Assembly: GCF_034424545.1 (NCBI RefSeq)
Contig: NZ_CP139971.1
Location: 806,001-870,000, forward strand
DNA from: Trinickia caryophylli
GTDB taxonomy: Bacteria; Pseudomonadota; Gammaproteobacteria; Burkholderiales; Burkholderiaceae
Reading direction: 5' to 3'
Length of the DNA stretch: 64,000 nt
Numbering within the stretch: the first letter of the stretch is position 1; each line of letters begins with the position of its first letter. Made by a program: the position numbers and the translations under genes. The notes below the pieces were generated by a model. That model worked only from the letters and a program-made list of their open reading frames with translations, made no database searches and was not told the DNA's origin. Below, in pieces: positions 6,023-15,829 of the stretch.

Positions 6023-9000
6023 TCACCATTTGGTCGGCTTGATAACTCCACCATTATCCATCACATTAATCGTGATGTTTGGATATTTGGATTGGAACTG
6101 CTGAATCACGTTCGAACAGCTGGCGCAGGGCGCCCGTTCGGTAAGCAGATTGATAGTACCGCTAACCGAGGTGTTATCGCCAAGCTGCGCCGCGACGTTG
6201 TTCAATATCTTGGCCTCGGAATCAACGCTGCGGTTAAGAAGCACAGGATCATTCCCGCCCGTCCACACACTTGAACTACGGAATATTTCGGGAACTTGAC
6301 CAACAAAGCCCAACGCCTTTTGAGCGTCTGTTGGGTTAGCGATTTGGCTGGACGCAGCCATTGTCGGTTGAACACCCGGAATGTTAATCTGCGCCACCCC
6401 CACATTGCCGCTGGTCTTCGCACTACCTGTCAGGGTCGCTCGCAAATCAGCAACCTGCTGAGTCAGACCGGATTGAATTTCCGCCTGCATGGCTTCTGCT
6501 GACTGCGGCACACCCCGCGCAGCAGCCTGCGCCGCCGCGTTATTGGCCGCGACAGTTCCGGCGGCTGCTCCCAGGTTGAGTCCAGCGTATGTCAGCGACG
6601 CTGCATATGGGCTCATTCCCAAACCTTGCAGCACCTGCTCCCCATATGTCGACGTCGGGCTACCGCTTACCATCTGCGTAAAGCCCGCCTTCGAGTAATC
6701 CAACGCCCCCGTAGCGGCTGTGGTAGCCAAGCCGCATGCAATGATCGTAGAACACCCCGCGCCAAGCGCTGCCACTGCGCTGGCTACGCCCGTCACGCCT
6801 TGTACCGCCCCAACGGTTCGGTACAAGATCTGATTGCGGTCATACCAATCATTAATACGGTCCGCTTTGCCATAACCGTCGAACGCGCCTGCATTCCTCA
6901 GCAACCCTTGCTCGTACGTGTAGCTCTGGCCTTCGTTCTGCAACCGCGTCAGAGCCGCCTTGTTTGGATCGTTGTCTGGCACACCATCCCCGCAATGCAC
7001 CAACGCGCACTCGGCCGCAGCCAGCTTGTGTTGCTCCTCGGCGCTTTTACCGTCTTGCAGCTTCTTCAGCTTGTCCGATTCGCTTTGATGCAACTGCCGA
7101 TTGTAAAGCTCATTATCAATCGCCGCCCCCGCACCAGCAAGCGCGCCGGACGACCCGCCACCCACGAGCGCCCCAGCCGCCGCACCGCCTGCGGTCGCCA
7201 CAATCTCGTTCAGCGCATTACGCGCGGCAGATTGAGCACTCAACGGCAACTGGCTCACTGTCTGGTCGATGATCGGTTGCGCCAACGACTGCAACATATC
7301 TCCGGCCAACGAACCCGCGATCGCCCCACCAATATTCCCGCCCGAAAGCGCGGCCCCTATTGCCGCCACCGCTGCATGCAGCACATCTCGGCCCGCACCG
7401 CCCTCCCCGAACAGCGCCTTCATCTCCGGGCTGCTATTCGCGAGCTGCGTCGCCGCCTCCGCCACCGCGAAAGTGGCGACCTTACCGAACGCCTGCGCGA
7501 AGGCCATGTCGTTCTGAACCTTCTGCAGGTTGAACGTGTTCTGCACCGTCTGGTTCGCGTTCGCGGTATCACGCGACAGCCCCGCTGTACTATCCGTGCC
7601 GTTTTTCTCATCGGCCTTCACCACGATCGTCGCGGGGCTGACCGCTGCACGCGTGACGCCGCTCGCACTATCGCTCGTCTGAGCGAAACTCGGCCCACCT
7701 GAAGTCGAGAAACCTTCCGTCTTCCCAGAATACGACATCTTGTTCTGAATGTCGGTGAACCCGAGGCTGCCCGTCGTCAGCGTATTGCTGTCGGCCGGCG
7801 CGGCGCTCGCGATCTCTGCACCGTTGAGCTGGGTATGACCCGCCACGTTGACGTCGAATCCCTCCTTACCAGCAACAATTCCAGTTTGCTGATTCACCGA
7901 TGCGTAATCCGCATCGACGCTCGTATGGCCGATCGACGCCTCCGCCCCGCCACCGTAGCCGAAGGTGAAGCTGCCGCTCACTCCCGTGTTGTGCTGATTG
8001 CTGCTGTAGTTCGACGTATCCTGACGGCTCGTCATCGTCAGCGCTCCACCTACGTCCACCTTTACCTTATCGCCGGACACCCGCGCACCGGAAAGCATCG
8101 TATCTCCGCCCGACGTCATCGTCAGCGTATTGCCAGCGGCCAACGTCGTGTTAGTTTGCGTGATGCCGTCACCATTACCCTGGCCGTGCGCGTTCGAGGC
8201 ATTCGCGAAGACGCTGATCCCGGTGTTCTTTCCGACTCCGATCGCAACGCCCGCACTCCAGCCGCTTGAGCTGTTCGAGCTGGAATTCTGCTCGGTACTC
8301 TCCGCGCTTTGCAGCGTAATCGCGTTGTGCGCATCGAGTGTTACGTTCTTGCCGAGCACCGATGCGCCCGTCATCGCAATGTTTCCAGTGCCAGCCACCA
8401 CGTTTCCGGTTGCGTCCGACGTGCCCGTCGCGGTGATCGAAACATTGCCATTGCCGATGATCGACGAGCCTTTCGCGTTCGTAATCGATGTCGTCGCATT
8501 GCTGCTGCTGTGGCTCGATCCGATGCTGATCTGCACCTGCACGCCCTTGGCCGCCTCGCTCACGTTGCCGTTCGACAGAGCATTCGCCGCATCTTTGATG
8601 CCGCCACGGTTCTTGTAAGCCTGTTCGGCCGCTGCCACGGCCTGCACCGCAGCGAGGCGCGAATCGCCCGAGTGCTGGCCTTGGTTGATCGCGCTCGCCA
8701 TCGACTGCCCAAGTCCAACCAAGCCGCCGCCCAAGCCGACGCTCAATCCCGATTGGCTGAACTGCTGCGATTGAGCGTCCTTGTAGGTGTCATACGCGGC
8801 GTTCACCGTCACGTTCTGGGCTGCGATGCCGACGTTCTCGCCTGCAACAACCGTGCTGCCCGTAATCGTCGCATCCTTCCCGGCCTGGATCGTGAGGCTA
8901 CCTTGTGACGACCCGATCACGCTCCCGTGATTCGTCACCGAGCTGTTCTCGTCTTGCTGCGCCATCGAGCGCGAACCTACCGTCACTGACAGGCCCCCAT

Positions 9001-12000
9001 TGGTGAGCAGCCCCGTTTCCTTCTTCTCGTAGTAGCTGGACGACTGCGTCGTGTCTTGCGAGGTCGTGATGTTGACGTCGCGCGTCGCCCTCAGCGCTAC
9101 ATCGTTTGTGCCGACGATGTTGCTGCCCGTCACATTGATATCGTGGTTGCTGACAACGTTGACGCCGTCCGCCGATACGGTGCTGCTCTGACTATAGGTG
9201 GTCGCCTGATCGATCCCACTCGCAATCGCCGCACCACTCACCACATTACTGTGGCTGTGGGTCTCGTGGGAGTTCAGCTCATGAGTTTCGGTTGCCGCGC
9301 CGATGTTCACATCCCCGGCTGCAAGCAGATTCGCATTGCCCTTGTCGAGATTGACTGCGCTGCCGCTGATCGTCAGGTCCCTACCAGCCGCAATTGTAAT
9401 GGTATCGCCGCCTTTGAGCATCGTCCCGGTCAGCGCCTGATCCGACGTATGCAATGTTTCCGTATAGCTGCCATGATGGTCGCTGCCCGAACTATTGCTA
9501 TTCACTGTCGACGTTGCGCTCGCCGTGCCGAGCGTGACATTGCCGTTGGCAGCGATCGCCCCGCCCCCGCTGAGTTCGATCTGCGCACCCTTCGCCGTCA
9601 GATCGCCTCCGACGCCGATCTGCGAGATGCCGCCGATCTTCACCGAACTGCCTGTCGCCTGATTGATATCCGTGTTGGAGACACCGTTCGCGCGCTCGAC
9701 AACCTTCTTCTCTCCTGTCTGGACAGCGCCGAGCGTCCAATCCCCGCCGATGTTCATCCCCAGATTGCCGCCAACGGTCAGGCTCCCCGCGTTCTGCTGA
9801 AAGTCGCCGCCCGTGATGATGGCCGCATCGCCCTCCACACTGATGCTCGCCAACGGCCCCAGCGTCGAATTGATCCGCGTGGCGCCGTTATCGTTGACCT
9901 GATTCGTCGTCTTCACCGCCGTATCGAGAATCAGATCGCCCCCGGCCTGCAGCGCGAGGCTCCCCGCCTTCACCGTCGCCGACGTCAGATCGACGTTACC
10001 CACCGTCGCGAGCGTCATGAGCCCGCCGCTTTGCAGCGTGCCGTTCTGGTTGTCGATGCTTTGACCGGTCAAGGTCAAGCTGTTCGACGCCACGACCGTG
10101 CCGCTATTCGTGAACGACCTCGTATCCTTCAGATCGATGTCCGTCGCCGCAATCACCGGCCCGCCGCTCATGTTCTGCTGGCTCGCCTTCGCCAGATACA
10201 CCACGGGCACGAGCACCGACTGCCCGTCGACGACCTGCGTCTGCATGATCACCACGTTCGACGTGAGCTGCGATACCTGTTCGGCCGACAGCCCCATCCC
10301 CGGCGCCAACCCCAGCGACTTCGAAAGCTGCGCACCCGATGCCATCAACGCCTGAAACTCCGTCTGCGTGCTGGCGTAATTGGTCAGCACCGCCTTGCCC
10401 GTCAGCGCCATGATCTGGCTTTGTACGAGCTGCTGCTCATAGAAGCCATCTCCGAGCCGCTTCTGGATCTTTCCAGGGTCCATGCCGAGCTGCTCGAAGT
10501 AGTAATCGCTCGACATCCATTGGTGCAGGTTCGTAAACGCCGGGTTCGTCTCGATCAGATACGTCGCACCCGGTGCCGTGTCCTGCTTGAACAACCCACC
10601 CTGCGGCACCGTGATGTTGCTCAACACGGTCACCGCCGTGGCGCCCGCGATGATCGGGTCGTTCGCGCCGGCGACGCCAGTGCTCAGCGCGGTTCCACCG
10701 TTCACCGACTGCGCGCCGATACTCCGGCGCGGCCCACCCGCCACGCTGCCGCTGACCGAACCCGCGGACGCACCACCCACGGACTGCCCAGGCAGCAAAC
10801 CGAGCGGCGTAACCGAAGCATTGCCGGCCGTATTGTTGATCGTCACGCCTGTACCGCTGAGCGTCCCGCCTCCCGCAAAGCTCGATTCGTAGGCAGGTAA
10901 CGCATAGGTGCGGATATCCGCAGGCGCATTGCATCCGCTCGCGCAGAACGAATACGTCCAATCCGCGATGCTGCCGTCGTAGTTTCGGTAATGGTATTGG
11001 CCCGAATACGTCACCTGCACTTGCGGCGCCGACTGGCCCCGCCAGCTGTTCTGATCGAGCAATGCGGGCAGCCCGATGTTCCCGACTGCCGCCACCCGGC
11101 TCCAGTAGTTCTGGAAGGTATCGACCGACGATGCATCCAGATTTCCACCGGCGACGATCTGCGCCTGCGGGCTGATCGTCGTCACGGTGTTGGCCATTGC
11201 AACGCCCGTATACGTCGTGCGCTGATAGCCGCTGTTCCACTGCCCGCCGTGCGGCGGGTCTATGAACACCCCGCCAATGAGCGACGGGTCGGCGTTTGCC
11301 ACGCTGACCCAGCCCACCACCTGGCCGCTGCAAGCCTCCATGTGGATAGCCGTGCAACCGGAAAGGCTGATCCCAAGGCTCGCCAGCAAACTCGGATCGA
11401 CCGCAGACGTGAAGCCCGAGGTGCTCACCACGCGCCGCGTATTCGTCACCTGATTCGCGGCAATCGTCATATCGCCGCCCGATTGAATCAAACCCGACTG
11501 GTTGTGAACGAGCCCTGCCTTCGTGTAATTGCCGCTCGCATCCTTGCCACCGGCCAGAACGACGCGCCCAAGCCCATATATCGCGGTCATTGCAGGCGCA
11601 TCAGTGGCCGTGTTGTCATCCCGGTTCTCGATGTCCGCCGAAAGCAGCTCGAGCTTGCCCGTGCTGTCGGTTGCACCGATGAGCGCCGACGTTCCGAGAT
11701 TCGACAACGACTGCGAGGCGGCCAGAGAAACACTTCCCCCTACGATCGTCCCGGTATTGACGAGCGTATTCGAACGCGTGCTCAGCAGCCCGCCGGCCAT
11801 CATCGTCCCGCTGTTGCCGATACTACCTGCGTTGATCGTCAGATCGTTGATGCCCAGCAGCGTGCCGCCGTTCGTAAACGTGCCCGGCAGCGTAAAACTG
11901 AGGTTATGCCCCGCGCTGAACGAATAACCGGGCGAGTTGGCAAAATCACCCTGCAGGTTCAGTGCGAGATCGCCGACGGCACTGTACGCGCCACCACCCG

Positions 12001-15000
12001 CCAATGTCGTGGCGGTCACCGCCAGATTGCGCGCGGCATTGATCTGCCCGCCCGCGTTGTAAACAGCCCCGGTCGTGCTGATGCCCACGTCACCGGCCGC
12101 ATTGGCGGCATTGCCGATCAAACCGCCGTTGTTGTTCAAGCTCGATGCATTGAGTTGCAGGTTCGCACCGCTGAGCTGCCCGCCTTGCGTATTGCTCAGC
12201 GCAACCGTGGTCAGCGTGACATTGCCGTTGCCGGTAATCGCCCCCATGCCGGTCACGCCCAATGCGTTGCTGTTGCTGATCGACGAGGTGCCGTGCACCG
12301 CGGTCGCGCCGGTGCCGGCATTGCTGATGAGGCCGCTCGCGTTGTCGATGGCCGCTGCCGTGACGTTCAACGTCGAAGCATTGCCGTTACCCGCCGCCCC
12401 CGCGTTGATCTTGCCACCCGCGTTGGTCAGCGTTCCATTCGTCGTGGCGCTCAACGCGCCACCCGAACGCAGCGTACCGCTCGTATTGTTGAGCGCATTC
12501 GTCGCCGAAACGGAAAGCGCACCCTGTGCGGAAATCGTGCCGCCCGTATCGTCGAGCGAACTCGTCGTCAATGCCACTTCGCCGTTGCTGACGATCCTGC
12601 CGCCAACATTCGTCACTGCCGAACCACCACCCCCCGGAGCAATCGTCAACGTGCCGGTGCCTGCGTGCGTAATCGTGCCGCCGTTGTTGTCGAATGCGGC
12701 AGGCGTAATCGACAAGTCGGCGCTGTTCGTCTGAATCACGCCGCCGTTCGAGTTGTCGACGGTGCCGCTCACCCCGAGCGTCATCGCGCCGGTGCCAAGC
12801 TGCGTCACCACTCCGTGCTGATTCGTGAGCGTATTCGCGGTCAACGTCAACGCATTCGCGGTGATGTGCCCGCTGCTGTTGTCGAGCTGCGAGATCGTGA
12901 GCCCCACCGTATCGGCGCTGATCGTGCCGCCCGAGTTCCTTAACGAGGCGGCTTGTGCCGCGAGCGCGGCCGCGTTCAGCGTGCCGCCGCTGTTGTCGAG
13001 CGCTCCGTTCGTCGTGACGGAAAGCGTGCGGGCAGCCAGTATGTTGCCGCTGTTCGTGATCGTTCCGGCCGTAATCGACGTATCGTTGCCCGAGGAAACC
13101 GTTCCGGCCGCGTTGACGAATGCCCCGCCGGTCGTCACGCCAAGGTCCGCGTTCGAAATCAGCGAGCCGTTCGAGTTGTCGAGAGACTGTGCGGCATTCG
13201 CCGTCAGCCCGCCTCGTCCGCCGATCGTGCCGCCCACGTTGTCGAGCGTGCCGCTTTCGACGGTCGTGGCACCGTTGCTGACGATTTTGCCGCCCGCATT
13301 GCTCACCAGCCCTGCTCCATTGCCGGCATCGATCGTCAGCGCCCCTGTACCGGTGTGCGTGACCGTGCCGCCATCGTTGTCGAGCGTGGCCGGCGCCAGC
13401 GTCAAATCCGTGCTGTTGGTCTGGATCACGCCGCCGTTGGCGTTGTCGATGGCGTTGCTGACGTTGACCGCCATCGGCCCTGCGCCGAGCTGTGTCAACG
13501 ATCCGCCCTCGTTGGTCAGATTCGTCGCGTTGAGCGCAAGCTGATCCGCACGAATCTTGCCGTGGCTGTTGTCGAGCTGCGCGATGTTCATCGATGCCAT
13601 ACCGGCGCTTACCGTGCCGGCCGCGTTCTTGAAGGCGTTCGCGCTCGCGTTCAGCGTACCGGCGCTGATCGCGCCGTTGCTGTTGTCGAGCGTTCCGCCC
13701 ACGGTTGCGCCGAGCTGTTGCGCCGCCGTCAACGTGCCGCTATTGGTCAGCGATGCCGCGCGCAGATCGACGCCGCCGTTGCCGCCGATCACCCCGCCTT
13801 GCTCGCCTTGAGCCGTCGTTCCGGCCGCATTCGTAATCTGCCCCGTCGCGGTGACGGAGAGCCCATCGCCATTGAGCGATACGATCCGTCCGCCCGAGTT
13901 GCGAACGTTGGCCGCCGCCGCGTCCAGCCCACCGCCCGACACGAGGGTGCCTCGTGCGTTTTCGACGTCGCCGCTCGCCGCGAGCTTCATCTTCTGCATC
14001 GACGACAACGAACCCGCCGTGTTGTCGACAGACGTGGCGTTCACAGTGGCTGTCCCGTTCGCTCCGATGGTGCCGCCGCGATTGGCGAGCACGCCCGTGT
14101 CGATGCTGAGCGCACCTGTGCCCGCCGCCGTGATCTCGCCACCGTCATTGGTCAGGCTGCCCGAGCGAATGCGGGTGTTCTGCGCGTTGGTGGCCAGCGT
14201 GCCGCCTGTGTTGTCGAGCGCGCCCGTTACCGCAACGCTCGTCGTGCCGGTGCCGGTGCCGGTCTGCGTAAGCTTGCCGGCCCGATTGGACAGCGCCGAA
14301 GCCGTTACGTCGAGCTGCGCGCCGCTCAGTTGCCCGCCGTCGTTCGTCACTTGCCCGGTTGCCGTAAGCGCGACGTTGCCGCCCGCGCTCAACAGGGCGT
14401 TGTTCTGATCGATGTTGCCGACACTTCCGTTCGTACCGCTGGCGTTCAGCGAAACGTTGCCGCCCGCGCGCGTTCTTGCGCCGGCCATTTCGATACTGCC
14501 GCCCGACACGGAAGCGTTACCACCGGCCAGGTTCGTTCCCGTCGCGGCAACCGTGCCCGCTCCGGTCAGAGCAAGGCTGCCGCTGCCCGTCACGCGTCCG
14601 CTCGCGTCGATCCCCGCGCCAAGTGCGCCCGACGAATCGATCGAGGCGCCGGTAACCGTCGTATTGCCGGCTGCGGCCGTCGTCCCCGTGTTCGAAACGT
14701 GGCCATCCGCCGCCACCGTCGCACTCTGGCCGGCATAGACGGAACCCGCATTCGATACATCGGCGGCCGCATGAATATCGACGTTTCCGCTCGCACTCGT
14801 GCTGCCCGAAAGCGTCACTTTCCCCTGGCTGCTGAGCGAGACATTGCCTGCCTGGGCTTCGATGGTGCCGGCGCTGTTCACGCCTACGCCCTTCTCCGTG
14901 CCTACGAGCGTGATCTTGCCGGCATACATCCCGCCAAGCTGCGCAACGTCGATCGCGACGTCCGGCTGGTTCGCGTCGGGCGCGAGCGCCTGCGCGGCAA

Positions 15001-15829
15001 GCCCGTCATAGCGCACGTCGTTAGCCCCGGCGACCACGTTCAATTCACGGCCGGCCCACAGCTTGCCGTTCACCTGCACGCTGCGCGCGATCAAATCGAC
15101 CTGATCGACGTTGCTGCCGTTCAAGCCGGCGCTGCCGATCTGAATCTGTCCGCCGGTGACGCGAAAGGCATCGAGGCTGCCGCTGCCGCCGAATACGGGC
15201 GTGCCGGTGGTCAGCACGCCACGGCTCGTATTGATAAAGCCGCAGCCGTTGCAATAGATGCCGGCCGGGTTCGCGATGACGACCTGCGCTTGCGCGCCGG
15301 CCACCTCGGTATAGCCGAGCAGTTGGCTCGGGCTGCCGCCCACCACTTGATTGACGATGATTCTCGCGCTGCCGTTGGACAGATACGGATTGCCCCCGAC
15401 ATAACCGCCTTGCTGCGTCTGCACGTTGCCGGGCGAGTTGTTGAGAATCAGGCCCTGTGTGCCAACGTTGTACTGCGAATACGAATTGTTCGACACGCCC
15501 GCGGCATTCGGCGTCGTAATCTGCACGAGCGGCACACCATTGGCCGTCACGCCGACAGCAGGTTTGTTGGCGGCCGGCGCACTCGGCGCTGCGACCACCT
15601 GGGCCTCCACCAGCACGGGCTGCATCCCGAGCAGGCAAAGTGCCGCGAATGCGACGCGGCGCATCTCGAGCAAATCGATGCTCTGCGATACCCGACCGTC
15701 GGTGGCCTGAGGACTGACGCTGCGTGTGCCCGGCGAGCTTCCGCGCCCGCCGCCGATTGCTGTTTCTTCAACGGCCATGAACAGTCCGCGCGCCGCATTG
15801 AAGATGATTCGATAGAGGAATCGATTCAT
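6023..15829 (-). CDS. cdiA: CdiA contact-dependent inhibition effector with deaminase toxin
   Basis: Encodes 3268 residues. The chosen ATG overlaps the cdiB stop (ATGA) and gives an extended signal peptide of ESPR type (MNRFLYRIIFNAARGLFMAV). A two-partner-secretion domain follows at about residues 85-230 (VPLVQITTPNAAGVSNNSYS), then a long run of hemagglutinin repeats, then the pre-toxin region. ELYN at about residue 2907 marks the exchangeable C-terminus of 362 residues. The last 100 residues match the BURPS668_1122-type toxin deaminases as I recall them (DSEAKILNNVA at 3202, then ERAPCASCSN with cysteines at 3234 and 3237). The usual His-x-Glu is Asp-Ser-Glu here. CdiB exports the protein to the cell surface, from which the toxin is delivered into neighbours. 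The target nucleotide or nucleic acid is unknown. Confidence 0.9.
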   Translation of the reverse strand: MNRFLYRIIFNAARGLFMAVEETAIGGGRGSSPGTRSVSPQATDGRVSQSIDLLEMRRVAFAALCLLGMQPVLVEAQVVAAPSAPAANKPAVGVTANGVPLVQITTPNAAGVSNNSYSQYNVGTQGLILNNSPGNVQTQQGGYVGGNPYLSNGSARIIVNQVVGGSPSQLLGYTEVAGAQAQVVIANPAGIYCNGCGFINTSRGVLTTGTPVFGGSGSLDAFRVTGGQIQIGSAGLNGSNVDQVDLIARSVQVNGKLWAGRELNVVAGANDVRYDGLAAQALAPDANQPDVAIDVAQLGGMYAGKITLVGTEKGVGVNSAGTIEAQAGNVSLSSQGKVTLSGSTSASGNVDIHAAADVSNAGSVYAGQSATVAADGHVSNTGTTAAAGNTTVTGASIDSSGALGAGIDASGRVTGSGSLALTGAGTVAATGTNLAGGNASVSGGSIEMAGARTRAGGNVSLNASGTNGSVGNIDQNNALLSAGGNVALTATGQVTNDGGQLSGAQLDVTASALSNRAGKLTQTGTGTGTTSVAVTGALDNTGGTLATNAQNTRIRSGSLTNDGGEITAAGTGALSIDTGVLANRGGTIGANGTATVNATSVDNTAGSLSSMQKMKLAASGDVENARGTLVSGGGLDAAAANVRNSGGRIVSLNGDGLSVTATGQITNAAGTTAQGEQGGVIGGNGGVDLRAASLTNSGTLTAAQQLGATVGGTLDNSNGAISAGTLNASANAFKNAAGTVSAGMASMNIAQLDNSHGKIRADQLALNATNLTNEGGSLTQLGAGPMAVNVSNAIDNANGGVIQTNSTDLTLAPATLDNDGGTVTHTGTGALTIDAGNGAGLVSNAGGKIVSNGATTVESGTLDNVGGTIGGRGGLTANAAQSLDNSNGSLISNADLGVTTGGAFVNAAGTVSSGNDTSITAGTITNSGNILAARTLSVTTNGALDNSGGTLNAAALAAQAASLRNSGGTISADTVGLTISQLDNSSGHITANALTLTANTLTNQHGVVTQLGTGAMTLGVSGTVDNSNGGVIQTNSADLSITPAAFDNNGGTITHAGTGTLTIAPGGGGSAVTNVGGRIVSNGEVALTTSSLDDTGGTISAQGALSVSATNALNNTSGTLRSGGALSATTNGTLTNAGGKINAGAAGNGNASTLNVTAAAIDNASGLISNAGTGATAVHGTSSISNSNALGVTGMGAITGNGNVTLTTVALSNTQGGQLSGANLQLNASSLNNNGGLIGNAANAAGDVGISTTGAVYNAGGQINAARNLAVTATTLAGGGAYSAVGDLALNLQGDFANSPGYSFSAGHNLSFTLPGTFTNGGTLLGINDLTINAGSIGNSGTMMAGGLLSTRSNTLVNTGTIVGGSVSLAASQSLSNLGTSALIGATDSTGKLELLSADIENRDDNTATDAPAMTAIYGLGRVVLAGGKDASGNYTKAGLVHNQSGLIQSGGDMTIAANQVTNTRRVVSTSGFTSAVDPSLLASLGISLSGCTAIHMEACSGQVVGWVSVANADPSLIGGVFIDPPHGGQWNSGYQRTTYTGVAMANTVTTISPQAQIVAGGNLDASSVDTFQNYWSRVAAVGNIGLPALLDQNSWRGQSAPQVQVTYSGQYHYRNYDGSIADWTYSFCASGCNAPADIRTYALPAYESSFAGGGTLSGTGVTINNTAGNASVTPLGLLPGQSVGGASAGSVSGSVAGGPRRSIGAQSVNGGTALSTGVAGANDPIIAGATAVTVLSNITVPQGGLFKQDTAPGATYLIETNPAFTNLHQWMSSDYYFEQLGMDPGKIQKRLGDGFYEQQLVQSQIMALTGKAVLTNYASTQTEFQALMASGAQLSKSLGLAPGMGLSAEQVSQLTSNVVIMQTQVVDGQSVLVPVVYLAKASQQNMSGGPVIAATDIDLKDTRSFTNSGTVVASNSLTLTGQSIDNQNGTLQSGGLMTLATVGNVDLTSATVKAGSLALQAGGDLILDTAVKTTNQVNDNGATRINSTLGPLASISVEGDAAIITGGDFQQNAGSLTVGGNLGMNIGGDWTLGAVQTGEKKVVERANGVSNTDINQATGSSVKIGGISQIGVGGDLTAKGAQIELSGGGAIAANGNVTLGTASATSTVNSNSSGSDHHGSYTETLHTSDQALTGTMLKGGDTITIAAGRDLTISGSAVNLDKGNANLLAAGDVNIGAATETHELNSHETHSHSNVVSGAAIASGIDQATTYSQSSTVSADGVNVVSNHDINVTGSNIVGTNDVALRATRDVNITTSQDTTQSSSYYEKKETGLLTNGGLSVTVGSRSMAQQDENSSVTNHGSVIGSSQGSLTIQAGKDATITGSTVVAGENVGIAAQNVTVNAAYDTYKDAQSQQFSQSGLSVGLGGGLVGLGQSMASAINQGQHSGDSRLAAVQAVAAAEQAYKNRGGIKDAANALSNGNVSEAAKGVQVQISIGSSHSSSNATTSITNAKGSSIIGNGNVSITATGTSDATGNVVAGTGNIAMTGASVLGKNVTLDAHNAITLQSAESTEQNSSSNSSSGWSAGVAIGVGKNTGISVFANASNAHGQGNGDGITQTNTTLAAGNTLTMTSGGDTMLSGARVSGDKVKVDVGGALTMTSRQDTSNYSSNQHNTGVSGSFTFGYGGGAEASIGHTSVDADYASVNQQTGIVAGKEGFDVNVAGHTQLNGAEIASAAPADSNTLTTGSLGFTDIQNKMSYSGKTEGFSTSGGPSFAQTSDSASGVTRAAVSPATIVVKADEKNGTDSTAGLSRDTANANQTVQNTFNLQKVQNDMAFAQAFGKVATFAVAEAATQLANSSPEMKALFGEGGAGRDVLHAAVAAIGAALSGGNIGGAIAGSLAGDMLQSLAQPIIDQTVSQLPLSAQSAARNALNEIVATAGGAAAGALVGGGSSGALAGAGAAIDNELYNRQLHQSESDKLKKLQDGKSAEEQHKLAAAECALVHCGDGVPDNDPNKAALTRLQNEGQSYTYEQGLLRNAGAFDGYGKADRINDWYDRNQILYRTVGAVQGVTGVASAVAALGAGCSTIIACGLATTAATGALDYSKAGFTQMVSGSPTSTYGEQVLQGLGMSPYAASLTYAGLNLGAAAGTVAANNAAAQAAARGVPQSAEAMQAEIQSGLTQQVADLRATLTGSAKTSGNVGVAQINIPGVQPTMAASSQIANPTDAQKALGFVGQVPEIFRSSSVWTGGNDPVLLNRSVDSEAKILNNVAAQLGDNTSVSGTINLLTERAPCASCSNVIQQFQSKYPNITINVMDNGGVIKPTKW
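12541..13920 (-). repeat. Tandem 690-bp internal repeat in cdiA
   Basis: Matching segments recur at a constant offset of 690 bp (230 residues), for example GTTGCTGACGAT at 12584 and 13274, and TGTTGTCGAG at 12991 and 13681. The protein repeats motifs such as GGVIQTNS, TGTGxLTI and GGxIVSNG. The copies have diverged, and the outer limits are approximate. Confidence 0.7.

Noticed and set aside
6626..7702. Long plus-strand open frames across the cdiA region, such as 6626-7702, 9056-10900, 10991-12943 and 12953-15889
   Set aside because: They lie opposite the well-supported cdiA, are rich in Arg/His/Ala and have no domain or ribosome binding site. They are shadows of a GC-rich, repetitive gene.
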